Shown here in pieces: positions 11,145 to 22,499 of a stretch of DNA of 64,000 nucleotides. Both the position numbers and the translations under genes were made by a program. Location of the stretch: positions 62,001 through 126,000 of the forward strand of contig JARHVA010004807.1 in NCBI GenBank assembly GCA_037957365.1, read 5' to 3'. This DNA comes from Torreya grandis (taxonomy: Eukaryota > Streptophyta > Pinopsida > Cupressales > Taxaceae). The stretch's first letter is position 1, and each line of letters opens with the position of its first letter. The notes below the pieces were generated by a model. That model did not search any database and had not been told where the DNA came from. It was given only the letters and a program-made list of their open reading frames with translations.

Positions 11145-11465
11145 AGTATCAATTTATTATTTAATCTTCAATTATTCTCGCTCTTGACTTCTAATATTTT
11201 GATTAAGTGCTGTGAACACAAAACTCAGGTGCGCTATTTGAAAGATATGGTGCATTAAGTACACTTTTGAAATCAATTTATTATTCAATCTTCAATTCTT
11301 CTCCCTCTTGACTTATATTTTTATTAAGTGCTTTGAATACAAAACTCAGGTGCATTGATTGAAAGATATGATGCATTAAGTACACTTTTGAAATCAAAGA
11401 CAAGAAAGTTCTCTTTGGTAATTTGTTCTAGCCATTTCATCTATTATATTCCCTTTGAGAATTTG
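11145..11465 (+). repeat. Copies R2 (11145-11275) and R3 (11276-11465) of the local repeat
   Basis: Both contain the ATTAAGTGCT-TGAA-ACAAAACTCAGGTGC core and a GATATG-TGCATTAAGTACAC segment. R3 also contains the TTGGTAATTTGTTCTA-CCATTTCATC end that R1 has. R1 and R3 thus bracket the SIP1-like fragment as direct repeats. Confidence 0.65.
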
Positions 11466-12789
11466 ATCTCGTGTTTGTCCTCTTATTATGTAGGCTTAAA
11501 GGATTTATTTATAGGCTTTCACGCTCGATCACACTTCGTTGCGTGGCATCTAATTTGGATTTATCTTTTGTTTTTGTACTGGGTCATATTTTACTTAGTC
11601 AATTTGGGAATATTATATCATTGATTTTATCCTCTTTGGCACGCAAACTCAAAGGACTTATACATGGGATTTACACTTTATCGCATAACTTCATAACATT
11701 TTCAACTTTTGAAGGCAATGACTCAACTCTTCTAGTCCATGTGGCATGTATTCATAATTTCACAATGTTCGCAATCAAATCTATAGAAGGGAAAAGTTGC
11801 TAAGGGTTTGAGTCTTCAAGCAGTGTCATGCATCATGTTTATGCACTCACATACTTACATGACTTGTAAAATAATTTTGTAGAGTCCAAGACTTGCGAGG
11901 CCGTGAAGCAATCACAACCTGCCAAGTTTCAACCTCTCGTTCACTCGCACCTTCATGTATGGTCACGTGTATTTTCAATAGGGAAGGATCACGAGGCTAT
12001 AAATCAATCTCATGGCAATAGTAGAGCGACCTCGCATTCTTCACAGTATATAGATCCATTCACAACAATGTGTGGATGCAATTCAATCAATAGGTAGAAG
12101 AGAAGAAGGAGAACATTCATCACCCCACTACACCAAGGGTCAAGTTGCTCTTCATAGATCAATCTTACACACTTATGACATATTCCATTATGATATTTCT
12201 CTCCAAATTCTATTGTGCCAAAAAAGGGTAATTAGATTCTAGTAGTTGCATGATCACTTATAGAAGAGAGAAGGTTGAAACTCTTACTCAAACTATTCCA
12301 TTCACACACCACAAGAACTATGTGGAACTCTGATTTTGAGTATGTGAAATACATAGTTTGCAACACTACTTTCGCAGTTACCTGACTCCATTACTTTTAT
12401 TTTATTTTAGAATTTGCAGGCTATACAAAGTGAAGATTCAGACATACAATACATTATTCCCTACACATCCATAGATCGAAGGTACAGTCACAATTAGAAG
12501 GATGCATTGCACAAACATCTTAAAACTCAAACTATAAAACTCTCTAGACACAAGCACAACCGTATAGAGACAAAATCAACAACATAGAGATAGAGGCATA
12601 GCATTGGCCTTATTCTGGTTGGTATTATGTAGAACAGACCCATACAACTTAGGGTTTATCTCAAAATAGTGTGTAGGTTGAAAAACTCAAGTACAAGTCA
12701 AATAATGTCAACATAGAGAACATATAAGTTAAAATTCTAAAACAAGCATGTTATAATCATTTCTAACCTCTTTAATAATTCACTGCATG
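11466..12789. other. AT-rich intergenic DNA, nothing recognised
   Basis: Open frames of 64-110 codons occur (for example 11471-11803) but are not supported by any domain or by exon-like boundaries. Confidence 0.4.
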
Positions 12790-13355
12790 GTTATTAGATT
12801 TTATTTATGATGTTTGGGCTTGTTTCTATTATTTATTTTTTAGATGGATCAAAATTTTGTACTTTAATTATACACGTTTAAATCTATTTAATTGCAACTA
12901 GTTTACTTCTTTAAGTACAAACATTTAATATACATGACAAATAAATCACACAAAATAATTGAAAATTTTTTCAATCCTAAAACAACACTAAGACCTAAGT
13001 GGTTTGAGTTCATTTGAAAGCCACTTGCAAACAAAAAATAAAAAATAAAAAATAAAAAAATAAAAATTAAAGAAATATTAACAAAATTTATTTAATTACA
13101 ACACTAAGACCTAAGTGGTTTGAGTTTATTTCTTAGATGGATCAAAATTTTGTACTTTAATTACACATGTTTAAATCTATTTAATTGCAACTAGTTTACT
13201 TCTTATTTTACATAAAAAATAGTATTAAAATAAATAATAAAATAAGTACAAACATTTAATATACATGACAAAATAATCACACAAAATACTTGAAATTTCT
13301 TTCAATCCTAAAACAACACTAATACCTAAGTGGTTTGAGTTCATTTGAAAGCCAC
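12790..13355. repeat. Two-copy tandem repeat (about 12790-13025 and 13100-13355)
   Basis: The copies share GATGGATCAAAATTTTGTACT, AAATCTATTTAATTGCAACT, ACAAACATTTAATATACATG and CCTAAGTGGTTTGAGTTCAT. An A-rich AAAAATA run lies between them (about 13034-13070). Confidence 0.7.
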
Positions 13356-13499
13356 CCTACACCAAAGAAATTAAAGAAATATTAAAAACTCTTTTCCATT
13401 ACATTTTCATTAAACTCCTTTTTTAAAAAATCAATTGGAACCGTTCTCTTAAAATTAAGAAATATATGATATTTTTATATAATTAATATGTTTTCCCTT

Positions 13500-14720
13500 C
13501 TCCATTTAAGTTGTTTCTTTAAATTTTTAATTAAAATTTTAAGATTCAAGTTCTAAATAATTATTCATAAATTTAATAATTTTTTTTTGTTTTTATATTT
13601 TAAATGGTTTAATATTAATTGTTTAATAAATTTATTGGTATCAAAAAGTTTATTAAAGATCAATTTTTTCAGTTATAAATGTTCATCATTTTAAAAATAA
13701 AGTTGAACTAAATTTTTTGTCTAATCTTACAAATGAGAGGGAAGGTTTTTAACTACCTCTAATTTTTTATTTTTCAGTCCACATTTAATTGGATAAGGTA
13801 AACTTTATTATTGAATATAAATAAGTGATAGAAATTATTTTTATTAAACATATATAAAAATAGTCTTTTACAATAAGCTTCTTATTCTTATATATGTTAG
13901 AAAATTTCCTAAGATTATATACAAATTAAATGTGACTAAATAAATAGTACACAATAAAAATATTAACTATGATATTAATTAATTAATTAACCTTTTGAAA
14001 AAAAACCCATATTCACATATTTATAATTAAAATTCCAGATACATTTAGCTAAACATAACCAACTCCAATTGAGCAATTTCCCATCCAAATAGTAGAGGTG
14101 AATAATGAATAAAAAAGAGAGGTTCCAAGAGTGAATTAAGATTCAAGTTCTTAATTATTTATAAATTTAATAATTTTTTTTAATTTTTTATTTATTTTAA
14201 ATAGTGTAATGTTAGTTGTTTAATAAAATTTATTAGAGATTAATTTTTATCATTATAAATATTGATCATCTTACAAATAAAATAAAATTAAAAAATTATC
14301 ATTTCAAATTTAAAAAAAAGTTTTTAATTTTTAAATTTTAATTTTTTAAATTAACATTTAATTGAATAAAATAAATTTTCTTATCGAATATATATAATTG
14401 ATAGAAATTGATTTTTATTAAATATATATAAAGAGAGTCTTTTACAATAAACTCTACTCTTACATATGTTAGAAAAAAAAAAATCAATTTTATAAAATTA
14501 TATACAAATTAAATGTAACTAAATAAATAATATATATTAAAAATGATAATTATAATATAAATAAATTAATTAATTAATTTTAAAAAAAACCCACCTTTTT
14601 CACATTTAAAATTAAAACTCCAAAAACATATGGGAAACATCACCGACTTCAAGAAAAAAAAAAAATTGAGCAATTTTCCACCCAAATACGGAGGTGAATG
14701 AAGAATGTAAAAAGAGGGGT
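13500..14720. repeat. Two-copy duplication (about 13500-14125 and 14130-14720)
   Basis: Both halves contain AAGATTCAAGTTCT, an ATAAATTTAATAATTTTTTTT tract, TGTTTAATAAA, an ACAAATTAAATGT segment with ACTAAATAAATA, a TTAATTAATTAA tract, and finally GAGCAATTT-CCA-CCAAATA followed by GAGGTGAAT. The DNA is extremely AT-rich and non-coding. Confidence 0.65.
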
Positions 14721-15774
14721 TAGAATCTTCACCTACCTCACATTCAAACTTTGTTAATATTCCAAGGTCAAATGTTCGATCTTTATATTAAAATGTGAAA
14801 AAGCCAAAAAGCCAAAAAAACATTATTTTAAATCCCACAGTATAAGACTTTGTGGGAAAAGATTGGAATCTTGTGGGCGCCACAGTTATTGCCATGAACA
14901 CGAAAAGTGCCTTTGTGCCTTTGTGCTTTTTATATAGTTTTTAAACAACAACATTTTTGGCCCGACTCTCGTGTGACTATCAACCACATAACGACCTTAA
15001 AAAGGTTAACATTATTTGTTTGTTAGAGAAAGGGGATGAGTGGTTGGGATTTTTAATTTCGAGGTTTTATATTTTACATTTGAAAGTTTAAATAGGTCAT
15101 TTGGTAAGGAAATTTGAATTGTGGAAGTTGTATAATAATATTTTTCTTAATATGTTATTTTATTTTTTTTTATGGTTAATTATTGGGATTAAAAAGAACA
15201 ATTAAAATTTATAAAATTGTTAATAATAATTTTCAAATAAATATATTATTTTATTATTAGTATTTATTGTTTTAAATGTGATATGGAAATATGTCGATAA
15301 AGGACATAATAAAAATATTATTTATCATTAATACAAAATAAAAATGTCATTTTAAGAAATAAGAAATAATGGGATCAGTTGTTGAATGCATTTGTATATA
15401 TTGTTTTATGTAATATGAATATTTGACCAAGTAAACACATAATAGAAAACAAAAGTGACCATTAGTAAACATTGAAGGGACTATTATAAATACAATAGTT
15501 CATCCCATTGCAAGTAAATACATATAGTTTTATAGATGTTTTTGCACTGTTATTTTTATTTGATGAGAATGCCTTCAGATGTAACGTTACCAAGAATGCA
15601 TAATCCACCATATCAATTTGTGCAACCATTATTCTCTTCACAATTGTATTGTTTATGTTGTCCACATTTGATCCTGGGAAGGTGAATTTATCACAGCCAT
15701 AATTGAAAATCATAGGCCAAAAGATTGATATCAGCGACAAACAAAAGATGGAGGGTGTTGCAGAGCACTGTGAA
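14721..15774. other. AT-rich DNA, nothing recognised
   Basis: A minus-strand frame (15462-15815) adjoins the STICHEL-like fragment but does not continue its homology in any frame I could follow. Confidence 0.4.
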
Positions 15775-16095
15775 TTAAAAAAATTGATGCCCAAGAAAGA
15801 GTGGAGCAAAAGCAAGAGAAAGCTTGCTCTGCATGGGAGGTAGTTTAATGGCTATGAAATCCAATGCATTCATGTCAATATCCAAGCTTTCTTCAATTGC
15901 AAGCTTCTGCACCCTGCTTACTCTTTTTGACTCAATCTTTAAAAAAATATGTTTTTGACACCTTGAAATAATTGTGTGAGGTAGTTTATCTGGGTAAGTA
16001 GTAATAAGTATGTCCAAACATGCTTTGGTGGTTCCTCAAGACACTTTAGGAGTGCCATTCATGTTTCATAAACCAACATATGTCAATGATAATTT
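15775..16095 (-). pseudogene. Fragment of a STICHEL-like protein (DnaX-type AAA ATPase, gamma/tau-like)
   Basis: One frame reads DKLPHTIISRCQKHIFLKI and continues VQKLAIEESLDIDMNALDFIAIK. This closely follows the sensor I / arginine-finger region of plant STICHEL and STICHEL-like proteins, which are relatives of the bacterial clamp-loader subunit and act in trichome branching and related processes. Just upstream, in a shifted frame, CLEEPPKHV is readable (about 16020-16045). It is preceded by a degraded counterpart of the Walker B-containing stretch. Downstream, a second shift yields only weak similarity. Frameshifts and the absence of the P-loop and flanking domains mark it as a dead fragment. 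It could be a captured exon or a decayed gene copy. Confidence 0.65.
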
Positions 16096-16423
16096 TTTTG
16101 AACTAGGAGAAAGATGGAACTGAAGAAACATTTTAGCGTTATTGTAAATATTCTAACCATCAATGTCTTCCTGTACCATGAGGACCTTGAAAGAGATTGA
16201 TAGGGGCAACTTTCCCTTTCAAAACAACATTAACCAGAGATTTCACAACCATGTTCTCACCCACCAATTCATCGAAGGACCTTGGCCTATATTTTTGACT
16301 CAAAATTTTGTGCATGTCTTTATAGACTACGAATTCTCTACTTTAATTGCACTTAGTTTTATGTTCTCTACATTTGACTCTATCTCTTGTTAACAAGGAA
16401 GTACCTAAACCTGAAGCATAATA
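16096..16423. other. No gene recognised
   Basis: A 76-codon plus-strand frame (16163-16393) matches no recognised family. The region ends at the left LTR of element A. Confidence 0.4.
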
Positions 16424-17433
16424 TGTAGACACTTAATTCTCACCATTCTCATGTCAAAATTACATTTAGAATGATTTTTAGCAATAACACACAAATCATC
16501 AAAGCATCCCAATTTTGTCCTCACTTTGGATGTAAACATTCTGAAACACATAGGTGCATCCCTAATTAGGGCAATGCATCGTATGCTATTATCACCTTTT
16601 TCTAATTCATCCTCGGTAAGCTGCTACTTTACAAGTGATGATTTCAACCAATTAAATAGGGCAATTATTGAACTCTCAAAATGACATAAAAGCTAATTGA
16701 GATTATTTAGCTAATCAAATCCAATAAAAAAGCTAATTTATCCCTAAGTGGAAAATCCATAGAATTGGTTAATATTGGAATTATACAAATCCAATTATTC
16801 AATAAATATATGAAATGATGACATCATCATGACATCATAAGGAATATCAGGAATGATGACATCATCTTGACATCATTTTAAACGTTGTCAAGTACTAACA
16901 AAATATCAAGTAAATATATGAATTTATAACCGATGCCGAATTAATGCCAAATATTAATTGTATTTTGCTTACCAAAGTTGACTAACTCTCATCCACTCAT
17001 TTTGATTGCTATCTGATGGTCAAGAGCAGTTTGAGGAATCTATAAATACAAGGGTCATTTATCATTATTCTCAAGTCTTAAATATACAATGAAGTGTTGG
17101 CATTTTTAATAGCCTTTCAACCATCAAGCCTTCAAATAATATCTTTCATTTGATCAATCATCCATAGTGCGAGGGGAGATGTTGCCTGTGTGACCATGCC
17201 GTGATATTGGTAAAGACTCCAAGCTCTACATTCAGTAATAAACATGTATGTATACCAGTTGGAAGTGACATCCATAAAGAAGGTAATCATCTTGATGTAT
17301 TTTCTATTTATTTGTCTCTTTTAAGTCTTGCCCAATCTGAGGAATCATGCTTGTGAGGTTATGTTTTGTGAATTTGTTTATCTCTTGAATACTAACAAAA
17401 GAAATTAATTGTATCCTATAATCACGGTTTATA
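16424..17433 (+). repeat. Left (5') LTR of element A
   Basis: The pair with 46997-47992 is evident from shared stretches such as CATTTAGAATGATTTTTAGCA, GCATCCCAATTTTGTCCTCA, AATGACATAAAAGCTAATTG and CTTGAATACTAACAAAAGAAA. It starts TGTAGACAC and ends TTTATA, where the other copy ends TTTACA. A TATA box (TATAAATA, 17041-17048) marks the promoter. Four TGACATCA elements lie about 170-220 bp upstream of it. Confidence 0.8.
16819..16875 (+). promoter_or_regulatory. Four TGACATCA elements in the A LTR
   Basis: Copies lie at 16819, 16830, 16857 and 16868. They form two pairs, each with 11-bp spacing, and the pairs are 38 bp apart. TGACATCA differs from the bZIP site TGACGTCA by one G-to-A change at the CpG. 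The right LTR (about 47390-47440) keeps only a degraded version. Confidence 0.4.
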
Positions 17434-17456
17434 GTTGACACGCTTAGTGGGATGTC
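17434..17456 (+). other. Primer-binding-site-like segment of element A
   Basis: GTTGACACGCTTAGTGGGA directly follows the 5' LTR end. It sits where a tRNA-complementary primer site is expected and resembles the GTTGGCGAC...GGGGA sites of plant Ty3/gypsy elements. The exact tRNA is not resolved. Confidence 0.4.
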
Positions 17457-17639
17457 AAACCCCACAAACACCTTTGAGGCCTCCAAAAGCTTCTAATGTC
17501 AAAATCAGACCAGTATTTGGCTTTGATTTCCTTATTTCCTCTATTTTTTTCATTTCCTAAGCATTGGTGAGATTGCATTACGTGTCTACAAGTTTGTTCT
17601 AGAAAATGACAATATTGACCTGAAGATTAGTGATTTCAC

Positions 17640-18400
17640 ATTCTTTGTTTTGTGTTTTCAAGAAAATGGTGAGAACAACCTGCATAATGGAAAGAACAAC
17701 CTGTATAATGGGGAGATTGACTTGCTAAACAATAGTTTTGATTTTGTTCTACTCTTTTTCATGTTTTTTTTTATGAAAATGGCAAGATCGCTTTAAAAAT
17801 GGCAAGATCACTCTGTAAAATGATGAGACCACCATGCTATAAATTGTAACTTTTGAAGGTTCATTCAAAGTCATCCAGACTCTATTTTTTATGATTTTTA
17901 AAAATTACCTGATTTCTCATGAATTTTTAGATTATGCAATTATTTTGGCTTCATGTTGCATAGATTTTTCATAAAATGGAAATTACAAGAGTGCTAATGT
18001 TTTTCAAGAAAAAGATAGTTATGTGACAAAAATAATAGATTCAATCTGCTAAATGGCAGTATCATGACCAAATTAGTGACATAATGTTTATTTTCCTTAT
18101 GTTTTCTATGTTCTCTACTAAATTGTAGTTTCACTCTACAAAATGGTAAGATCACTATGTAAAGAGGTGAGTTTGATCTGCTAAATAGTGAGATCTCTCT
18201 GTAAAATAATGAGATTACCAGGGCATAAACTATCCAACTTTTGAAGGCTCATTCGAGGCCGTTTGGGCTCCTTTTTTGATGATTTTTTTAAATCCACATG
18301 TTTTGTAATGAATTTTTAGATTACATAGTTATTTTGGATTAATATTTCATATATTTATCATAAAACATAATGTACAAGAGTGTTAATTTGTTTTCTTGTA
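17640..18400 (+). repeat. Tandem duplication inside element A, period about 386 bp
   Basis: CTCTGTAAAATGATGAGACC (17811) recurs as CTCTGTAAAATAATGAGATT (18197). Each is followed by a CTTTTGAAGG-TCATTC segment, an AATTTTTAGATTA segment, and a CATAAAA segment with TACAAGAGTG. Shorter AATGG-(A/G)AGATC motifs repeat within each half. Confidence 0.65.
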
Positions 18401-18709
18401 GGCTACCCAACGAAGATAACATATTGAAAAACTAACTTGTTTGTCACAACTTTTACTTGCCAAAGACCACAATATCAACTCCTAACTTGTTTTTTTTAGG
18501 TTTTACTACCTAAATAAATAGTTTTATTAACAAGTAAAGTAAGTTTTTATTCACATTTAGATTTGGTGTTTAAGCAAAAAACCTACATTTCTTTAAATGC
18601 TCTAAAAACACTTATGTATTTCATTATTTGCTTAAGTATTATTATTTGTTTGTTTGTTTGTGTAAACTACCATGTTTATACTCTCCCCTTACCCCTTTAG
18701 GGAGCTTGG

Positions 18710-19021
18710 GTGACCAAAAAATACGTAGGTGACTTGCTTCTTGTTTACTTGAAAAATTATTTGGAGTATGTTATTCTCTTTCCCATTCGTGGGTACCTAA
18801 GAATCAAAAGCAAACACTTATTTATTTTATTGATTTTAGATTGTGCATGGTGGACTTCATCACCTTTCTATGAGTTCTTAAGGTGTAGTGACCAAGATTT
18901 CATCCCTCGACATAGTACCAACCCCACTTATCTGATGGGATATATAAATCAAGCCTACACTCAATCTATTTTTGATAGAAATGTCCCTCAAAGCTTGAAT
19001 TTTCTAGTAGCACTTCATTGA
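18710..19021 (+). pseudogene. Open frame of 103 codons in element A, unrecognised
   Basis: The frame encodes a tyrosine- and leucine-rich sequence with RHSTNPTYLMGYINQAYTQS. It is longer than most chance frames in this AT-rich DNA and looks protein-like, so it may be a remnant of the element's Gag or an accessory protein. No domain is recognised and the frame is not continuous with downstream frames. Confidence 0.3.
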
Positions 19022-19639
19022 AATTCTATAGATGAAGAGGTTACAAGGGGACAAAACACTTTGTTAGATATCCTGTTAAGTCTTGATGTCCAATTGATAG
19101 ATTTCTGCCCTTTAAGGACCATCTATAAAGCTAAATGAAAACTTTAGAATAGAAGCCTCTTTTGCTATAGAATTCTCATTGATGCAAGGGTGCAAAGGTA
19201 TCAGCCCCCAAAGATTGTCTTTTGATATGGACCTTTGAGAGAGGGGTGGGATTAAAAAACCACCATAGTTACATTTAAAAACTTAATGAATCCTTAAATT
19301 TTAAAAACTCTCAAAGGAGAGTATATCAAAAGATCAATGATTGTGTTGTAATCATGTGTCAATTTTTAAAGTAGATTCATGATACTTGTGTGTCGATGCT
19401 TGATCATTATGTCAAAAACCCATTCATATTCAAAACCAAATCCAACAATAAATCAAGTCTAAAACATAATCCCTACCACACCTACAAGATGAGGTGTTAC
19501 CTTACCCAATTTTTAGGCTATCTTTACCTTGTCTTAACATTATGTTGACCAATTATACCAGTACATTGTTCATGTGGTATTTTTACACTGTCCAATTGAA
19601 AACCATTCAATTAGGCCTATTTTGATCCAAACCTAGTTT

Positions 19640-19930
19640 GGAATCAGTTTATCACATTGGGTCACTTTTGATCCCATTCCTATACCAAGCCATTCTAAGC
19701 CAAATATGGTTCATCTTGAATCATATACCAAGCCATTACAATCCAAATTTGGTACATATTGAATCATGTACCAAGTCAATTCCATGCCATATTAGGTTCA
19801 TTTTGAACCATGTGACAAACCAATTAAATACTAATTTGGTTCATCTTGAATCACATGCAAAACCATTCTAATTCTGATTAGGTTCATCTTGAACCGCATT
19901 CTAATCTGATTAGGTTTGCCTGGAACCAAA
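19640..19930 (+). repeat. Degenerate tandem array in element A, unit about 45-60 bp
   Basis: GGTTCAT(C/T)TTGAA(T/C)CA recurs about six times, alternating with CCAA-CCATTCTAA-like and (C)AAATTTGGT-like segments. Interspersed tandem arrays are usual in the internal regions of large plant LTR elements. Confidence 0.6.
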
Positions 19931-20189
19931 TGCTAATGTCTACTTCCAAATTGGTCAAATTTTGACCAAAATTAGCTTTAAAACTAAATAATTAAAACAA
20001 TTCCAAATTAGGTCTATTTCAACCAAATTCAATTATTTTGAGTTAATTGCATGCCAACTCAAATCATTTCTTGCTCTTTCATTCATTCTCCTACACTTGT
20101 CAGTTGGCAACGATGAAGTCATGTCATCCATCCTTTCTTTCATTTGAATCATATCAAGTCATTCTACCCTTTTTAGGGCCAAGCCAAAC

Positions 20190-20430
20190 CAAGCCAATTA
20201 CGTTGGATCAAGATTGCCCTCTTTGGGCTATTTCTCTGGACCAATACTACCCTCTTTGGGATAATTTCAAAGGCCAAGTCAATTCTACCCTCTTTGAGCC
20301 AATTCTATCAAAGACCAAGACCACTCTCTTTGGGCTATTTCTCTCGACCAATTCTACCCTCTTTGGGCTAATTTTGAAGACCAAGCAAATTCTACCCTCT
20401 TTGGGCCAATTTCATTCAAAACCAATTCCC
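20190..20430 (+). repeat. Tandem array with CCCTCTTTGGGC core, six copies
   Basis: Cores occur near 20217, 20250, 20289, 20324, 20357 and 20394, spaced 33-40 bp. They are separated by CTATTTCTC-GACCAATTCTA-like linkers. The array falls in a 148-codon open frame (20047-20493), probably kept open by the repeat itself. Confidence 0.7.
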
Positions 20431-20715
20431 TTGCATGAATCCTTTCTTGGGGTTGTATTTCTTTCCATATTAATCCATGGCATTCAAAATTGATTAGATA
20501 AATATTTATTCAAATAATACAAGAATGCCATCATTTTATGGATCATAACAGAGGGAGCCAAACTCTCACCTAACTTTACTCTAGAACAATTACATATCCT
20601 GGTTTAAAAATATGAAATACTTGTGTTGAAGAGGAAACTTATAGACCCACACTAACATAACCATGCCATCACTTCTCAAGGACAATAGGATAGTCAACCC
20701 TTTTATAATCAACTC

Positions 20716-22400
20716 ATGGTTACTTTAACGACCTCTCTAACTATTACTTTATTTGATAATTCCCAATCTACTTGTCCAATATCCAATCTGGTCTTAAAGC
20801 CACAACAAATCCAATCATTGCCCCTCCAAGGTCCATTATCTATTGAATACCCAAGTGTGTCTAAGTATAATAACTACTTGATCAACATATGTCATGATCC
20901 CCTTCCCAAACATGATCAAGTACATCCGTTTCCAAAGCAAGGTCAAGATAATTAATCAATCCTCAAGGTTTTTGTCAAATCACCCATGTTTGACCAAACT
21001 CACACCATTGATGGTCCACTTGTATTTAATGAAGGTTTTATATTTGATGAAGGACCCATCTTTGATGAGCCCATATTTGAAGAGACTGTTATTATTGAGC
21101 AATAACCCATTATTGATCCATTGCCAAACATTCCTCTTTTTATAAAATTCCTTCATCCCAAAGCCTTCATTTCCAAGTGAAAGGTAAACAAGGTACTTGT
21201 GGATAATGCAATTCAACATGGTATTTTTTTAATCACATTTACAATAGAAACAGGGTCCATTATTATCAACATCAACATTTACATCAAAACTAGGGTCTAT
21301 TTCAGAAACAATATTAGAATTGGGTTCCATTCTGGAACCAATATTAAGTTTAGCATCAAAAGCATAATCAACATCAGTCTCAACATCAGATCCAGATCCA
21401 CTTGAGTCATAATTAGATTCAAAATTAGAATATATTATTGGATATAATGGCATCGGCTATACGCTTTTACTATATCCACTTGATTTAGAATCAACCATAA
21501 AATCAACATACCTTAATAGATGCTACAACATTGGCTACACACTTCTGGTAGATTTAAATACAAAATATTTGTGATCCTTCCATAGTTTTTGATAAAGTTT
21601 CCTTCAACATAAAAAAATATATCCTAGTATCCTTTACAATGACTATGCTACCTTTTACACTTCCATGGACATTATACATGCCTTTAACATTAACTATCCT
21701 AGCCATTATATAGATATTCCACTGCCCAAATCCATTAATTGGGACTGATAAAATCATCCATTGTTAAACACTTTTCACAATGAGATCTTAGTGGAAATTT
21801 TTATATTGATCCAAGAAAACATTCAAATAGAAGAATATCCTCTTAGTGAAACCTTGTTTGAGGCGCTAAGGGACAATCAAAGTCTAAACTCAACATCTTC
21901 CAGTGAAACCTTATTCTAGGCACTAGAGGATAATTAGAATAAAAAATCAAAATATTTTAGTGAAACCTTGTTTAAGGTGCTAAGGGACAATCAAAATGAA
22001 TTATTAACCTCCCTTAGTGAAACCTTATCTAAGGTGTTATTGGACTGATCTAAATCAGAACAATCAAGAAGACTTTGTTGGTTAAAACCTCTTCAAGGCG
22101 CCAATAGCTAAGCCAATTAGTTCCTCATTGCTTGATGAAGACATTATTGAATTCATTATTGACCCCAACATAACCAAAATCAAGTCAAATTTGGAATCAA
22201 CAACAATGTGTGTGACTAAAAATCCTAATATTCATTTATCCTTCAAGCATTATACATTCCATTTTGATCCTATCATTCATGCAACTTCTATATTAGATTA
22301 CCAAATTAGACCATTTATCCCATGCCTACCCTTCTTGGCAGCACTATTTTTCAAAGAGGTTACAAAGACACCTTATTTAGAGGTTTGGAGGAAGTAGAAT
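20716..22400 (+). pseudogene. Degraded acidic-repeat coding remnant of element A
   Basis: Plus-strand frames in sequence read FDEGPIFDEPIFEE (near 21040-21085), then four iterations of a SETLFEALRDNQ-like peptide (about 21844-22060), then LLDEDIIEFIIDPNITKIK (from 22125). Stops and frame changes separate them. The short peptide repeats and strong acidity suggest a retrotransposon Gag or accessory protein of low complexity, not an enzyme. No catalytic motif is seen. Part of the interval (21229-21453) also has a protein-like frame on the other strand, which may be an inverted piece. Confidence 0.4.
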
Positions 22401-22499
22401 CAATGACCTATGAAGATCACAACAACATCAGTGTAGTCTTCAATAGCAACAACATCCTGATAGAGTTACCATTCTGAGTAGGTATTAGTTAGACAAAAA

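Noticed and set aside
11471..11803. 110-codon plus-strand frame
   Set aside because: Overlaps another frame, has no domain, and lies in AT-rich intergenic DNA.
19640..20430. CRISPR-like arrays
   Set aside because: Units are degenerate, spacing varies, spacers are themselves repeated, and the context is a plant retrotransposon interior.
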